A stretch of 64,000 bases of DNA from Sebastes aleutianus (GCA_916700875.1 CAKAKS010000031.1:9821977-9885976); one strand, 5' to 3'; numbered from the stretch's first letter, positions 1 to 12,118 are shown. The notes: a model not told the origin generated them from the sequence alone. Numbers and translations are program-made.

Positions 1-962
1 GTCAAACTTCAGACTGCTGAAGCCTCGTATTAACTTCATCTGAACTTTAGACCCCCCATCACTTTCATTAGGAATAGATATCCATATCCTTATTTAGGTC
101 CTGATGGGGACCTAATTGGTATCACTAAAAAAAATACCATATATACCTATAAATGTGCATCAAGTCATGTGACCAAAGACCCAAAGAAAAAAAAAAATCT
201 TCTGTTTCCATATCTCTGGTATGATATGTTGAGAGACAGTCTTAAAATTCAAATCTCCATGGGCCTGATTTGAATACATTTATTTAAAAAGGGATTATAA
301 GAGTCTCCGAACTAGAGCATATCTGAAATGTGCCCGGCTTTGTGAGAAGGAAGAAATGAAATGAATACAGGGGTCAAAGCTTTTGTTCATATAAATGTAT
401 GCCATGCAGATTTTGTTTCCAATTCTCCTCGCTTAATCACCTACAATGAAGAGTTTTTGCTTGTAAAAAATGCTTTGTGCTATTTAATTACATTACATTT
501 AATTGTATAACAATTCATTTTTAAGCACCAAGATGCACAAAACTAACACCAAACCATATATCCAAATTCCTCGTTTATCATATTGTAAGGTGTCTACCTC
601 AAAAGTAGTTTACTATCTTACATGATTTAATGTAACTGGAGGTCTAATTTGTGGATCGCTATTCTAGTAATAGCAAACATATGGAATAAATGTGCTGGCA
701 TAGTGGGAAAGACTGCTCATGGACTTATGAGACACAAGTATGTGTCACTCCCATCCTGAAACTACAATGTGCGCCACCCAATAGAGCAGCGCCTCTGGAG
801 TCCTGCTGGCTCCCTCTGGCCTCATATCTAATCACAACAGCGATTCACAGCAGAGATTTCTTTATTTCCAGTTTTGTCTCTGCTGAATAAGTCAATAAAG
901 CTTCACATTTTAATGGAGTAAAAAATGCCCATTTTTATCCCATGGATAGCAATCGGCATTAA

Positions 963-1647
963 AGGCGACATATCATGAAAAACTCCCTTTTTCAGTGCTT
1001 ATATGCACATACATTTGGGCATCTGGAGTGCCTACTAACCCACAAACTGAAATAAGACAACCCAGTCAGGCTGCCTGGATCAGAAAACATGTGATTCAAC
1101 AAGCCATAGGCCCTTTTCTCAGCATCATTTTGACATTGCGGGGTAAACACAGTTGTAATCAATAACATTAATTATGTCCCTGTTCCATTTAGGTGTACCA
1201 GGACCCTGGTATTGTGCATGCTGGCTCACTGGATTGGCTGTGACGCTAAATAGAACTGAACCATAATTAATTTGATCACCTGTGTTTACCCTGCTATTCC
1301 ATGTCAAAATGTCTGCTGTGAAAAGGGCCTATTCAGATTTGTCTCCCCTTCCTATGTCACATACAGGCTCATTAGAATATATCGCTTATGGCTTGAGAAC
1401 TACCTTTGCAAAGGTGAGCCGTATTTTTCTCGCAAGCCAATCAGAGCAGACTTGGCTTTTTCGGAAGGCGATCTTAAAGAGACAGGCACTAAAACGGAGC
1501 GTTTCAGATAGAGGCTGAATACAGATATATTCAGACAGACAGCATTAAAAAAATAATATGTTTTTTGAACATTAAAACATGTAAACATGTTCTAGTAGCA
1601 ACCCAAAATACAAGTATGAAACTAAAAATGAGTATGATATGTCCCCT
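963..1647. mobile_element. TTAA-flanked non-autonomous DNA transposon (copy 1)
   Basis: The element is bounded by TTAA on both sides (959-962 and 1648-1651). It has inverted ends, AGGCGACATATCAT on the left and the complement of ATGATATGTCCCCT on the right. TTAA target duplications are known for piggyBac and Kolobok transposons, so membership of one of those is inferred and not proven. No transposase ORF is present, so it is non-autonomous. Related segments occur at about 4990-5105, 5830-6176 and 23995-24294. A nested imperfect inverted repeat lies at about 1128-1318. Confidence 0.7.
1128..1318. repeat. imperfect inverted repeat nested in the TTAA element
   Basis: The left arm carries CATTTTGACAT followed by GGGGTAAACACAG and ATTAATTATG. 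The right arm carries their complements in reverse order, around a spacer containing GTGCATGCTGGCTCACT. The spacer and right-arm sequence recurs at about 4660-4830 and more weakly at 45910-46070, so this is probably a separate small palindromic repeat family that inserted into the TTAA element. Confidence 0.55.
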
Positions 1648-2853
1648 TTAACGAAATAGTAATACATTTTTCCACTCCATTATTCACTACCTTGATGACA
1701 GATGGATGAGAAGCAAATATTTCATTCTCAAAAACAAGTAATGGCAAACAGTAATCTTAGTTTTGGATGTTATGGTTGAACATTAAAAAAAAGTGGTAAT
1801 AGTTGGTAAAAATAAGAAGAAATCTGCAGGCCCCATGGAGCACTGGGACTTTTATAACTTTTTAACTCATTAACATTTTTTTTCTTTTTGTTTTACCCTA
1901 GGCTAGCCAATTTCTCAGTTTGTATTGCAGTTAATGTAAAATTAGATTTTTTTCATTTACTGGTATTCACAGGAATCAAGGAAAGAGAGTGATATGTAAA
2001 ATTTTAGCGGCCATTAAAGAAGAACGAGTTGTACTTAAGAAGCTGCCCTGCACTTAACTTATGACCTGAAATTAACCCTTATTTGCGGATCTCTTTCGCC
2101 ATACCACCAGGAGGTCTGAACGTACATTATGCATTCACCAACTGATCAGATGTTGGTAGAGTTTCATTTCTTATATTAATAACGTGACACAGATAAAGTA
2201 GAACAGGTTTTTCCAAGGACTGGATCATTTTTAGCTGCATTTACTATTCACCCTGCTTACTGTTTCTCATTAATATTCCCACATAAAACCTATGGACAAA
2301 ATGCAAATGAAAAGGAAGGTAAATTGGATTTTTTATAGCAAGATAAATTGTTTTTCAGAAATATTTATCAGGACATTTCAGGGGTGAAAAAAAATTGTGC
2401 AAAGATTGTGTGTGGCAAAATGAAAATGAGGCATTTTACACATCTTAATCAGCACAGGATTCAATTTTGATATGCTAATATGCGCTAATGATTCCCCAAT
2501 GAACTTCAGCTGTTAGTGCAGTGTGAGTGATTTCCAATTAGCAGGGGCCGATAACATCCTTTGTGACTATGTGATCATGAAGCAAGCCGTCCTCCGGCTC
2601 CTCGTGCAAAAAACACCAATCTCATGCCTCGGGGGCCACAGACGGATGAGGGAAACCTCCACTCCTTAAGGACTTTCATGTAATCCCCGTGCATTTATGA
2701 ATCTGACAAGTGAGAAAGACTGTAAAATGATTCGATTTTACACCCTGTGTAGAAACCTGCTTGATATTCACACCTTTTTTAGAGGCAAGTCTGGGCTTTT
2801 TATAGATTTAACTCCCCTTTTTAAATTCAATAACTTTCAAAATTCCAGCTTAC

Positions 2854-3222
2854 CCCAAAGTAGCTATTAGCTCCAGAGTCCCACAGCACCACCAGGTCAG
2901 CGTTGGTCAGCTCCCCGCGGTCAGACATCCCTAGGACCACGCCGTGTTTGATGTCAACGACCCTCAGCTCCATGTAAATCTCCTGGTTGGCGTAGCTGAT
3001 GTTCCAGGCCAGCTGGAGCTCCTTGCGTGGGTCGAGGGGCACGCGGAAGGGCATGGGGAGAGGTGGGAGAGGGCTGGAGGGGTTCGATTTGAGATTGGAC
3101 ACTTCGATGGCATCGGTGGGTGCCTGATACGAAGCCACCAAGATGACCATTAGAGCAGCCAGGGCGGTGAGGTACATGATGGTGATGTCTTGAAGGCGAA
3201 GGTTCTTATTGCAGATTCTCAT
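2854..3222 (-). CDS. dbh: dopamine beta-hydroxylase, exon 1 (5' partial gene)
   Basis: This exon encodes the first 123 residues of dopamine beta-hydroxylase, the copper- and ascorbate-dependent monooxygenase that turns dopamine into noradrenaline inside catecholamine vesicles. Residues 1-15 are short and basic, and residues about 16-33 form a hydrophobic segment that in this family acts as an uncleaved signal anchor. A proline-rich linker (about 47-62) leads to the start of the DOMON domain: VPLDP at 61-65, an N-glycosylation site NIS at 74-76, and the diagnostic stretch GMSDRGELTNADLVVLW at 98-114, almost identical to vertebrate DBH. The start is fixed because an in-frame TAG lies two codons upstream; Met16 is a possible internal start. 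The exon ends in a clean donor, GTAAGC read on the minus strand at 2853-2848. The copper-binding monooxygenase domains are encoded outside the window. The gene is head to head with fam163b, as in human. Confidence 0.93.
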
Positions 3223-4300
3223 AGCCTAAATGATGGGTCTCAATTGGAGTCAGTGTGGTAGCAAATTTTCTTCTTTCTTATCTTTCCGTCTTCAGTCTCT
3301 TCAGCCAGAGTCGATGTGGAGTTCTATCCAGAAAGTTTTTTCTGCAGTGCTGTCGTCACAATGCTGTAGTTCTGTACGAGTTCTAATGGTTTTGTTTGCC
3401 TTTTTTCAGCTCTAATCTCCTTTCTGGCCACAGTGGACCCACAGTATCTCCCTCGCAGTGGTCAGGTGAGGTTGTTTATTCTTTTCTTCCCATGTTTTCT
3501 ATCCTCTCAGGCCCTCATTTTCTGAAAAGTTTTACTTGTCTTTTGAGTCTTTCTAAACTTTCCAGTCTTTAGGTTTCTCTGTTTCCAAGCCCTTGTGGGT
3601 ATTGTCTCTTTCCTCAGAACAACTGCTCTGTCTCTCTCCGTCTCATCCCCCTCCGTGGTTTTTAAGAGACTCCTCCCTTGTGAGTTGTCTGTTTTTATCC
3701 ACCCTAATGGTATTACATTTGTTGAGGAAAATTGGATTGTATCCTTTAAGCCCTGGGGTCAACCATGATTCTGCACATCTGCCCGCCCCTAATTGATCCA
3801 AATTCAACCATGGACATTATCAACGACAATCTGCTTAAACTTTATTGCTCGCTCCATCTCTGTCTCTTTTTTTTTTTGCTTTGGCGAGCATGTATCATAC
3901 ATTTTCTTGTACATTTCCTGACAGAAAGTATTGCACACCCTATAGCGCTCACCTGGCTTGTTGAGTGTTTGATTCAAAGCAGATTTAAGGGGCAGGAAGC
4001 ACTTGTGGAGGCGTAAACAAGGCATCAATGCATTAGGCCCTTTCCTTAAGCCACCGCCTAAGGCTGTAGAAGACCTAATCAAAGTGTCAATTACGGGTTT
4101 CAAACACAAGACGGACACATTCAGGGCTTGGTTTAAAAGGTTAGTAAAGCCCCTGTAGATAAGTGTGTGCGCTTGTGCTCTTTGGCCCGTCCCCGCCTTC
4201 TACACACATTTGAGAAACAATACAGCATATAAAGGATTACAAACAGGGAGCTTGACATTACACAAAATTAGGAATTACAGCAAATCAACACAGTCAAAGA
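3223..4300. promoter_or_regulatory. dbh: dbh upstream region
   Basis: This is the sequence 5' of dbh read on the minus strand. No textbook TATA box sits at a convincing distance from the start codon; the best AT-rich candidate is ATAAAAAC (complement of 3691-3698), about 470 bases upstream. A CRE-like TGACGACA (complement, near 3352-3359) is present, of interest because mammalian DBH promoters use cAMP-response sites, but one imperfect match is weak evidence. The transcription start cannot be placed. Confidence 0.3.
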
Positions 4301-5829
4301 AAAAAACTGTTGAAAATTAAGTAAAGTTCAAAACGTCTGAAAGAATGAAAACCAACATTAAGGGCTATGATATGGACTATTGGTAGAATTTCCCATGTAC
4401 AGTAACAGTTTATTTGTATACGGTAGCACTTCTCGAAACCAATGTCACAGAGTGCTTTACATAAAGCAGACAATAAAAAACAAATAACTAAGCGGAATAA
4501 AACCATCATATAAAAAAAAATCCATATGTATAATATATAGGGGGGGGGGGGGTTCAACACCCTGTTGGTTTTAACAGGCCTTTCTCACAGATGATATTTG
4601 AAATAAAAAAGAAAATCAATGATGGCTGACTTCCATTTAGCTGCTTCAGTTTCAGGCTCCTGGTATCATGCATGCTGGCTCACTGTCACTCTCTTGTGAC
4701 TTATTAATGAGACTCTTGAATCAAACAGAGCTTTTATTAATGTTATTAGTAAAACCTATGTTTCTCCTACAAGTCAAAATGTCTGCAGTGAAATAATAGG
4801 CCTATTCCGAGTGATTTCACTTACACATTCTTTCTTCCTCCTTAAAGGAGTGCTATCAGTAGGTGGTGGTTGGAATGAAAACCTAAAGAAAGTAACAAGA
4901 AGATCGTGATTTGTGTCATGGAAACAGCCAATAGGTTCCTGTCTGGCATTGGTATTGGTTACAGATACATTATGAGTTCTACTATATGTTCTACTAGAAC
5001 ATGTTTACATGCTTTAATGTTCAAAAAACACATTATTTTTCTTATACTGTCTGTCTGAATATACCTGTATTCACCCTCTGTCTGAAACGCTTCGTTTTAG
5101 CACCTGGCCAAATCCCAATGTCCCCCCTAAGGCCTTAAGTCCTGAACCCTCAGTGACTTGACTGACGTCACCTGGTAAATAAGATAAGATAAGATAAGAT
5201 ATTCCTTTATTAGTCCCGCAGTGGACGGTTGAGTGCGAGAGGTTGCAAGGGCTTGAAATGGTCTAAATATGAATGGGACAGCACTTTGCGGTGATATGTC
5301 ACGTTACCTTGACAACGCCAAATGTGGGTTTTTATTCCACATTTTTTACTGTCGATTTGGATGTTTTCCACGACGTCTTCCAGGCTGTTGCCCTACGAGA
5401 CTAAAGAGGTACCTGTCAAAAAAATCAATTTACTTGTTTTTGACAAACTTCATTAAGCAAAATTAAAAGAACTGGTTGATGAATAAACCAGGTGGGTAAT
5501 ATAGTCTAATGCTTGCATTACTCTGATATCATGTGTTGTTTATGTACCGTCTTAAATCCTTAATGTTTCTGTGTAAATTTAATATGCCTCGCTGAGCACC
5601 AATGTGCCGTCCACTTTGTTTACCTTTACACCTCCGGACTCTCCCGGGTAACCGTGGTAACCCTGTGTTTAACATCACAATGCTATGAACTGTGGGTAAT
5701 TTCCTCAGGCAAAGTCTGAAGAAATACGGATTTACGGAAAGTGTTCGTAAAGGGCTCTAAATGTCTGCGAGAGAGCCCTCATGCACTTGACGATTTGACA
5801 GTGGGACAGCCCTAAACCCTCACAGACTT
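4301..5829. repeat. mosaic of dispersed repeat fragments
   Basis: This intergenic stretch holds a short retroposon-tail-like fragment (about 4405-4475, including GAGTGCTTTACATAAAGC), a G13 run at 4540-4552, and a segment related to the palindrome nested in the TTAA element (4660-4830). It also has a reverse-oriented piece of the TTAA family (about 4990-5105) and a GATAA pentamer run (5178-5200) followed by CCTTTATTAGTCCC, a motif typical of non-LTR retrotransposon 3' ends in fish. No gene is seen. Confidence 0.5.
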
Positions 5830-6176
5830 TGCAGGGACGCGCCTTAAAGTCTGTGAGTGTGGACATTGGTATTGGTATTAAGACCCCCCTCCTGAAAAAA
5901 AGACCAGTCTGCTCTGAATGGCTTGAGACAAAAATATGGAGCACCTTTGCAAAGGTAGTTCTCAAGCTGTGGGCGATATATTCTAATGAGCCTGCTTGTG
6001 ACATAGGAAGGGGAGCCGAATCTGAACGGCTTGTTGAATCACGTTTTCTGATCCAGGCAGCCCACAAAAAACTGACTGGGTTGTTTTATTTCACAGTTTG
6101 TGGGTTGGTAGGCACTCCAGATACCCAAATGTATGTGCACAAACCCTGAAAGTGAGTTTTTCATGATATGTCCCCT
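5830..6176 (+). mobile_element. TTAA-family element fragment (copy 2)
   Basis: The sequence matches copy 1 in reverse orientation, including the CTTTGCAAAGGT core, the ACTGACTGGGTTGT segment, and the terminus CATGATATGTCCCCT followed by TTAA at 6177-6180. The left end is missing or diverged, so it is a partial copy. Confidence 0.6.
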
Positions 6177-6180
6177 TTAA

Positions 6181-7035
6181 AGAGTTACTTAACACTCCTG
6201 AAAATCCTGTTTTTGCTGACCTCCAGTGGTTCAACCTCTCACTTTGCTGCAGTGATGTACAGGTGTACTCCAGTACCCTGTGACATCACTGTTGGGTGTG
6301 GTTACAGGGGCCAACCACACCCAAGTGAACAGGCTTTCAGCCAGAAAGGGCAGTAAAGCATAGATTTTTAGCCTAGTGTTTTCACTCTTTAAATTAATAG
6401 GGATACGGGATGGAGAGTTTGCAGTAGATGCAACCTTATTTCTAGTTCATCACATCTCTTTCCATGTCATGTAGGGACGATTCAATACATTTCAAGTTCC
6501 TGTGAATTCCAGGGAAAGCTCGTCATCCAATGTGCTGTAGGGTGAATGTGTGTTGGATTCAATTTCGTACATGACGTCAAACCATTTAATCCATTTTCCG
6601 TAAAGGAAAAGGTTTGGATCCGAGCAGAAAAACGGAGAGAGCAGAACAGAGAGGCACAGACTGATATTGTGTTGGTTAATGTAATAAAGACTGTTAGTCC
6701 CTGAGGCAGTGATGTGTGTGTCTCTGGCCTTCATGTCTTCTCTTTCTCTCTATGTGTCTATCTTTTACACCAGCGCACTTCTACCGCTCTACCAGTCTGT
6801 CTCTCCTCTGTCGCACTGCTCTCTCTATTACTGCTGATCACCCTCTCGCACTCTGCTTCCTGCCGTCTCATTTCTCTTACATGCACACCGCTACGTGATG
6901 TGTCAGCAAACATAAACGCTGTAAAGTCGACTGTGATCCGGAGGGAATGACGGAGAACGAGGGGGGTGTAGAACGGGGGATGGGTGGGGAAGAACAGATT
7001 TAGGCAGAAAGTGATGGTTCTTTGTGTAATCATGT

Positions 7036-7071
<36 letters not shown>

Positions 7072-7809
7072 ATGCAAAAAAGCCTGGGGGTCTATCTGAC
7101 ATTATCCTGCCTAGAACAATCCAGATATTGCCCCCCAAACTTTCCCATCATGCTTTGCTTTCAGTTTGGGAGACGCTGCATGCATGGACGCACAGATACC
7201 AAAATAATTAAGAATTTATGCGACAAATGATCCATAGATTATGAACATTGATTTATGTTTTCTCGTATGCATGGTTTGCATTGCATTTAGGGTCTGATTG
7301 CATTAGATTACATGTTCAGCCTAATATAAAGCAATATTGTCTAATAGTCCTGCAACATGTTCACCTTTTACAGAAGCTGCATCAGAGATACATTGACCGT
7401 TTTAGAGACCTATGTTCTTTTGTATTAATTTATAGGATTGTATTTGTTTTCAGGTTTGCTAAATACTGTACATTGTCTATTTATATGCAGCATTGTTGGT
7501 TAGTAATACAGAATCTGTCTTAGGTTGAGGCCTATGTAACATCTGCATCGTGGCCACAAGTGGTAATTACAGGAAAATGGTAAATGTTAAAATGTAATGT
7601 AACAGAATCACAAGAAGTATAAAGCCAGCAGGTTACACAGCAATATCTATCTAAATTTAGTAGAAGAACTCATTGCATTTCAAACACAGGGACCAGGGTC
7701 TAAATTAAGTTCCAGGAACATTTTTACGGGGCCTTTTTTCCCCCCAAAAAAAGTCGTCGCTACTTCAATGGCTTCAACTCGTGTACCGCTTCATTCATAA
7801 ACAAGGAAG
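6181..7809. other. intergenic, no gene seen
   Basis: This stretch has no supported exon. It contains a (GT)n microsatellite at 7040-7069, pyrimidine-rich sequence at 6720-6860, and otherwise unremarkable AT-rich DNA. Confidence 0.6.
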
Positions 7810-7811
7810 TA

Positions 7812-8399
7812 CGGTAACACTTCATTTTACAGGTCCGCAAATTTCATGGTAATTAGGTGGTAATTGGCAAGTAACCTATTTATCATGGCAAGTAAAATTG
7901 ATCGAAAATTACTTCATTATAAACATTATTTAATATCTATGATCCGCTATTTCCCAAGAGCTGGTAATTTATTTAATACATTTCCAGGAAAATAAATACA
8001 AAGTTAATTGATATGCTTTATTTCCATGTCTGCTGATAAATAGATAATAATTAGCAAATAACTTATTTGAAATTTCTTTAAAAAAACTCCCTGAATCATT
8101 ACATTAGCTACCAGGTTACATTTGTGTAGACAAGAAGTCACACAATGGTGAGATTTGTGTCGATCAGAAGTGTCTTCTATTAGTTTTGGTTTTCCACCTT
8201 CGATGAAGAGCAGCGCACAGGGCTCATTATATGCTATTTTAGCATACAATTATTAAATAATGTTTATAATAATGTAAGTTTTGATTAATTGTGAGGTAAA
8301 TATTGGGGTAATTTAGCAGACATTTCAAATAGGTTACTTGCTAATTATCACCTATAATTACCATGAACTTTTGCGGACCTGTAAAATGAAGTGTTACCG
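7812..8399. mobile_element. long-TIR MITE with TA target duplication
   Basis: This 588-bp element begins CGGTAACACTTCATTTTACA and ends with the reverse complement. The inverted match extends about 70 bases with only scattered differences, through the GGTCCGCAAA and CATGGTAATTA segments. It is flanked by TA on both sides (7810-7811 and 8400-8401). No transposase is encoded, so it is a miniature inverted-repeat element. The superfamily is not certain from termini alone. Confidence 0.8.
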
Positions 8400-8401
8400 T
8401 A

Positions 8402-9564
8402 AGTACTCTAGTATAAATTTAGGACCATTTCAGGACAAAGGAAGAACATGTTTCTTTGTTTCTAGTAAAACCTGAGTGTATTGAACTGAGCAAAGGTGTG
8501 TTGTGTTGCTTATGAATTTAAAATTTCTACAAGAAAGATAGTGTTGTTTTTTCTTTGTAAAGTTGCATAGCCTCAATTTAAGCTGTGAAAAATTCCTTAC
8601 AAGTTTGCAAAGCACCAAAACCATTCTACATCATTGTAGTTAACTTGGTCTGGGACCCCAGGACAGTTGTCCACTTTACCTGTTTGGTAAACCAGCTTTA
8701 ACAAAAAAAAGATTGTGCTCAATTGCAGTGGTTGATGTTATTGTGTACACACCTGTTCATTGATGATACAATAAAAGCTTAATTTAAATTCTCCCATTAC
8801 TTTTATTTGAATCTTATGAGGTGCCTCTTAGCCACTCTGACACACCTCACCCTGCATGCATGTACACACACACACACACACACACAGAGAGAGAAAGAGA
8901 GAGAGAGAGAGGAATGTATAAAAGCAGAATTCACCTCAACATGACAAATCCAACCATCTCATTCTCTCCTTATATGAATATTTCAACGCCGCGCACTCTC
9001 AAAGTGCACTAATCTCCACTTCTGTGAGTCTGAATAATGAATGCAATAAAAACTCACACCGCTACTCTTTAACGTCGCCTCAAACTGCCCCTCGTCTGAT
9101 CTGAATGGGAGAGGCGAGGTGGATTGGGTAATTAGGGGAAACGATGAGTGAAGAGTCGGAGAGGAGAAAAAAGAGAGAGAGGGATAGAGGAAGAAAAATG
9201 TAGTGGAACAGTTCATGTTCAGAGGTTGACAAGAGGAGAATACTGTGGCACAAAGAGAGGCACATGAATCACAAGAAAGGGAGTTAAGAAACACATTCAA
9301 AGCCATGGACGGATTCCTAATATGTCCTGAAACAGAGACAGAGGGAAAGGACAAAAGGCAGAGGGAGGCACAGAGAGAGAGGAAAAACGATCCAGTTGTG
9401 TCCGTCGTCCTAATGGATGTTTTGTTCCAGACAGAGGGACAGTTTGTTTTTCCACCTTGGATGAACCTTGGGCAGAAAGGACAGGTGTAATATTTTAATT
9501 ATCTTTATAGAGTCGGCTGTCACATTATGCATATAGCTTGGCTGATTAACTGCAGCAACTGTAA
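8402..9564. other. intergenic with CA/GA microsatellite
   Basis: No gene is supported. A compound (CA)n-(GA)n microsatellite spans 8863-8912, and purine-rich sequence follows at 9140-9240 and 9340-9390. ORFs here derive from that biased composition. Confidence 0.55.
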
Positions 9565-9762
9565 GTGGGAAGCTTAATGAATCTGCTGCACCAGCTTCTG
9601 GTTTCCAGTGTAATAGGAGAACACAGAGATCTCTCACATTTGTTTTGTTGTTTGTTTGTCTGAGGATCCCTCTTATACTTTTTTCTGTATTATTTCTCCA
9701 GACTTATGATGGGGACTTTTTTAATGCAAGTAATTTTATATTCAGCGTAGATGTGCTTGTGT
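9565..9762 (+). repeat. direct repeat, copy 1 (about 195 bp)
   Basis: This segment, from GCTTAATGAATCTGCTGCAC to TATATTCAGCGTAGA, is repeated with moderate divergence at 10364-10553. Both copies contain ATTTCTCCAGACTT and GATGCAAGT or ATGCAAGT. Between them lies a dispersed repeat element, so a tandem duplication and an insertion are both needed to explain the arrangement. Confidence 0.65.
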
Positions 9763-9789
9763 AAGACTTTGTGGCTCAGAGCTCTTAAA

Positions 9790-10345
9790 GCAGCAGTATA
9801 GGCGAGATTGGAACAAATATGATTTAAAAAAAGTTATTTTTTATAAAACAGTCGCTATATCCTATTTCACAGACTGGAGGAAAAGAACCAATCCGAGCCG
9901 AGCTGGAGCCTTGCCGTCTCTGAGCAGCTGTAAATCACTCGCGAACTCCGATCAAACGGTCAAGATAGGCAGCGCTGATCAAATATGAATCAATATTCTG
10001 TTACTGTAATGCCTATTTCTCACCTCAAATGTTTTCAGAAACATCTTGTAGTGTACCGTTCAGCTTGTAAAATGAGAAAGTTTGTGACACCAGCAGCCAT
10101 GTTGAGATCTGTCGAGGAAATACCAAGCAACGCCCACCAGCCGGAGCACAGCCAATAGGAACGCTCAATAGGAACGCTCTCTCTCTCTGAAATGACCTGT
10201 GATTGGCCAAAGTCTCCCGTCACGGTGCTAGATTTTCTAAAGCCTGAAAACAGAGCCATGAGGAGGTGCAGAGTTTTCTTCTCAGAGCACTTGAATTACA
10301 ATATGCTGAAAGGTTATTATGGATTTTTTTTGTCCAATGATGCCA
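9790..10345 (-). repeat. dispersed repeat family X, reverse copy
   Basis: Read on the minus strand this region matches 58683-59100 and 63440-63870, with the shared landmarks CCATAATAACCTTTCAGCAT, CACCTCCTCATGGC, CGGCTGGTGGGCG and GCGTTGCTTGGTATTT. Length is about 550 bp. I see no coding capacity and no clear terminal repeats, so the element class is unknown. Confidence 0.6.
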
Positions 10346-10363
10346 GGAAATGTCTGCCTATTG

Positions 10364-10553
10364 AAGCTTTAATGAATCCGCTGCACTAGCTTCTGGTTTA
10401 CAGAGATCTCTCCGATTTGTGTGATGGTTGCTGCTTGTACATTTGCACAGTTTGTCCCCACTTGCACTTTTTTTCCTGTTATTTCTCCAGACTTGTGATG
10501 GTGACTTTTTGATGCAAGTCATTTTATATATTCAGTGTAGAAAGACTGTGTGG
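10364..10553 (+). repeat. direct repeat, copy 2
   Basis: This is the second copy of the ~195-bp segment at 9565-9762, with the same order of landmarks and a few small gaps. Confidence 0.65.
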
Positions 10554-10839
10554 ATTCTTAAGATTTTTTGATGTGATGGAAATTTCTAGCTACTAAAAAA
10601 CCCAGCACCATTGAATGCCTTTAAGTCCCAACACAGCTCACAGACTTCTGCTTGGAAGTCAAAGGAGACTTCATCCAGCATCTTGTCCCCTCCTCCTCTT
10701 CCTCTCCTCCTCTCCTCCTCTCTCCATCTCTCTACTAGCACCCCACAGCCAATCTGAGCCTGTGACTAAAGCGCCATCTCTCAGGCTGCTTGCTTGCTGC
10801 ACACACTCCAGGCTGCAACCACATCCTCGCTGGGTCTGC

Positions 10840-11907
10840 AGGCGCTAAATAGGAGCCACCTCTGAATTCAAAGCGCATTTTAAGACGTCGCTCTGCAGGA
10901 ATCAGCAAAAGAAGAAACGGAAAATCCAGCAAATATATAAATCTACAGCAGCAGCCTGTATTCTCTGTGAGCAAACCAGCTGCAGACACTTTGTAGCCCT
11001 GGAGCGAGCAAGAGCAGACTGGACCGGCTTGCTTTCTTTTTCCTCCAAAACATGGGGCGCAAAGAGAGGAGCGCACTGGAGGGAGGGAGGAGATAGATAA
11101 ATAGATTGGTAGAAAGAAGAAGAGGAAGAGGAAGAAAAAGAAGCCAAGCGTCCATTTGGCTTTGGAGCAACAGCACTACAACAAATCTCTGACCTCGACC
11201 CCCCTCTGGACAGTGGGAAGCTGGTTGTTGAAATGGAGATGTCGAGATTTTCTCTCATCCTCTATTCTCCTCCTCCTCCTCCTCCTCCTCCTCCAACACA
11301 CATGCTGCTGCTGCTGCCGAGGCTGATGATGGTGATGATGATGATGTTTGCGTAGGAGTGTTTTATTTTGCGGGCAGCGTTGGTTGAACCAGTCTCTCTA
11401 CTGTTCAAACAACTCCAGACAAAGCTTGTTGTGGATGGAACTGTGCGCGTCTTTCCAGAGATATTATTGTTGTTTTTTGGTGCGGTTTTTTCTTGGTGCG
11501 TCTTTTTTGGGGTGTTTTTTCAGGTGTCTTTCTGAAAATCTGAGTCTGGAATTGGACAGAAAATGTTTTGCATGACAAGAATGTGTCTGGGAAAGTAGTC
11601 TGGCAACAAAGAATATTTTGTGCATATGCTATTTTTTTTTTTCTCCTTTTAATTAACAACTAAAGAGGATCAGGCCCAGCAGGGTTTTTAATTTTGGACT
11701 CAAGTCGAGGCTCAATTCGATAGCTGGCACTTGCTGATTACTTTGCTGACATTTGGGGCTTTTTTTCTTCTTCTTGCTATTGGTCTCATTATTATTCAGT
11801 GACTGAGATTGACACACAAAGTCCAACCAGCAGAGGTCAGGACCTGCAGCTCCAAGGAGCCACCACTACCCTAGATGTGACCAGGTGAATTCCTCTTATC
11901 TCTGAAG
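10840..11907 (+). ncRNA. fam163b: probable non-coding first exon and promoter of fam163b
   Basis: A non-repetitive, relatively CpG-containing stretch begins near a TATA-like CTAAATAG (10845-10852) and ends at a good splice donor, GAAG followed by GTAAGA at 11908. It lies upstream of fam163b on the same strand; the fam163b start codon is in an exon with its own acceptor, so at least one upstream non-coding exon must exist. It contains CTC-trinucleotide (about 11269-11294) and GATGAT runs typical of long neuronal 5' leaders. An alternative donor GTGAAT lies at 11885. The assignment and 5' end are inferred from position and splice signals only; no transcript evidence is available. Confidence 0.4.
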
Positions 11908-12118
11908 GTAAGAGTCAATCAAACCCTTTTAAGAAAGAAGGTTCTGCTCCATTCACTCGTCCTTATGTTGGATTTTTTTGCATCTGCTTGTTGAGTCATA
12001 CATGAGAAGTTGGCTGCTTTCTGCTTGTTTGAAAATAGATATGATTAATTGCTGAGACAGAGAAAAGATGGATGGATAGATGGATGGATGGATGCTTGAG
12101 CTGAGAAGAGTTTCTCGT

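Larger units (their letters stand above)
1..2853 (-). other. dbh: dbh intron 1 (partial)
   Basis: This is the 5' part of dbh intron 1 and continues out of the window. It is AT-rich and carries no exon I can recognise. It contains a TTAA-flanked DNA element at 963-1647. The remainder (1-958 and 1652-2840) shows only scattered A/T runs and no clear gene, RNA or array. The ORFs here are short and composition-driven. Confidence 0.75.

Noticed and set aside
3804..4118. Minus-strand 104-codon ORF with several cysteines
   Set aside because: No recognisable domain, no flanking splice logic with dbh, and composition like the surrounding intergenic DNA.
10615..11258. ORFs of 75-118 codons around the fam163b first exon
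   Set aside because: They are short, overlap on both strands, and reflect CTC and GAAG-rich leader composition.
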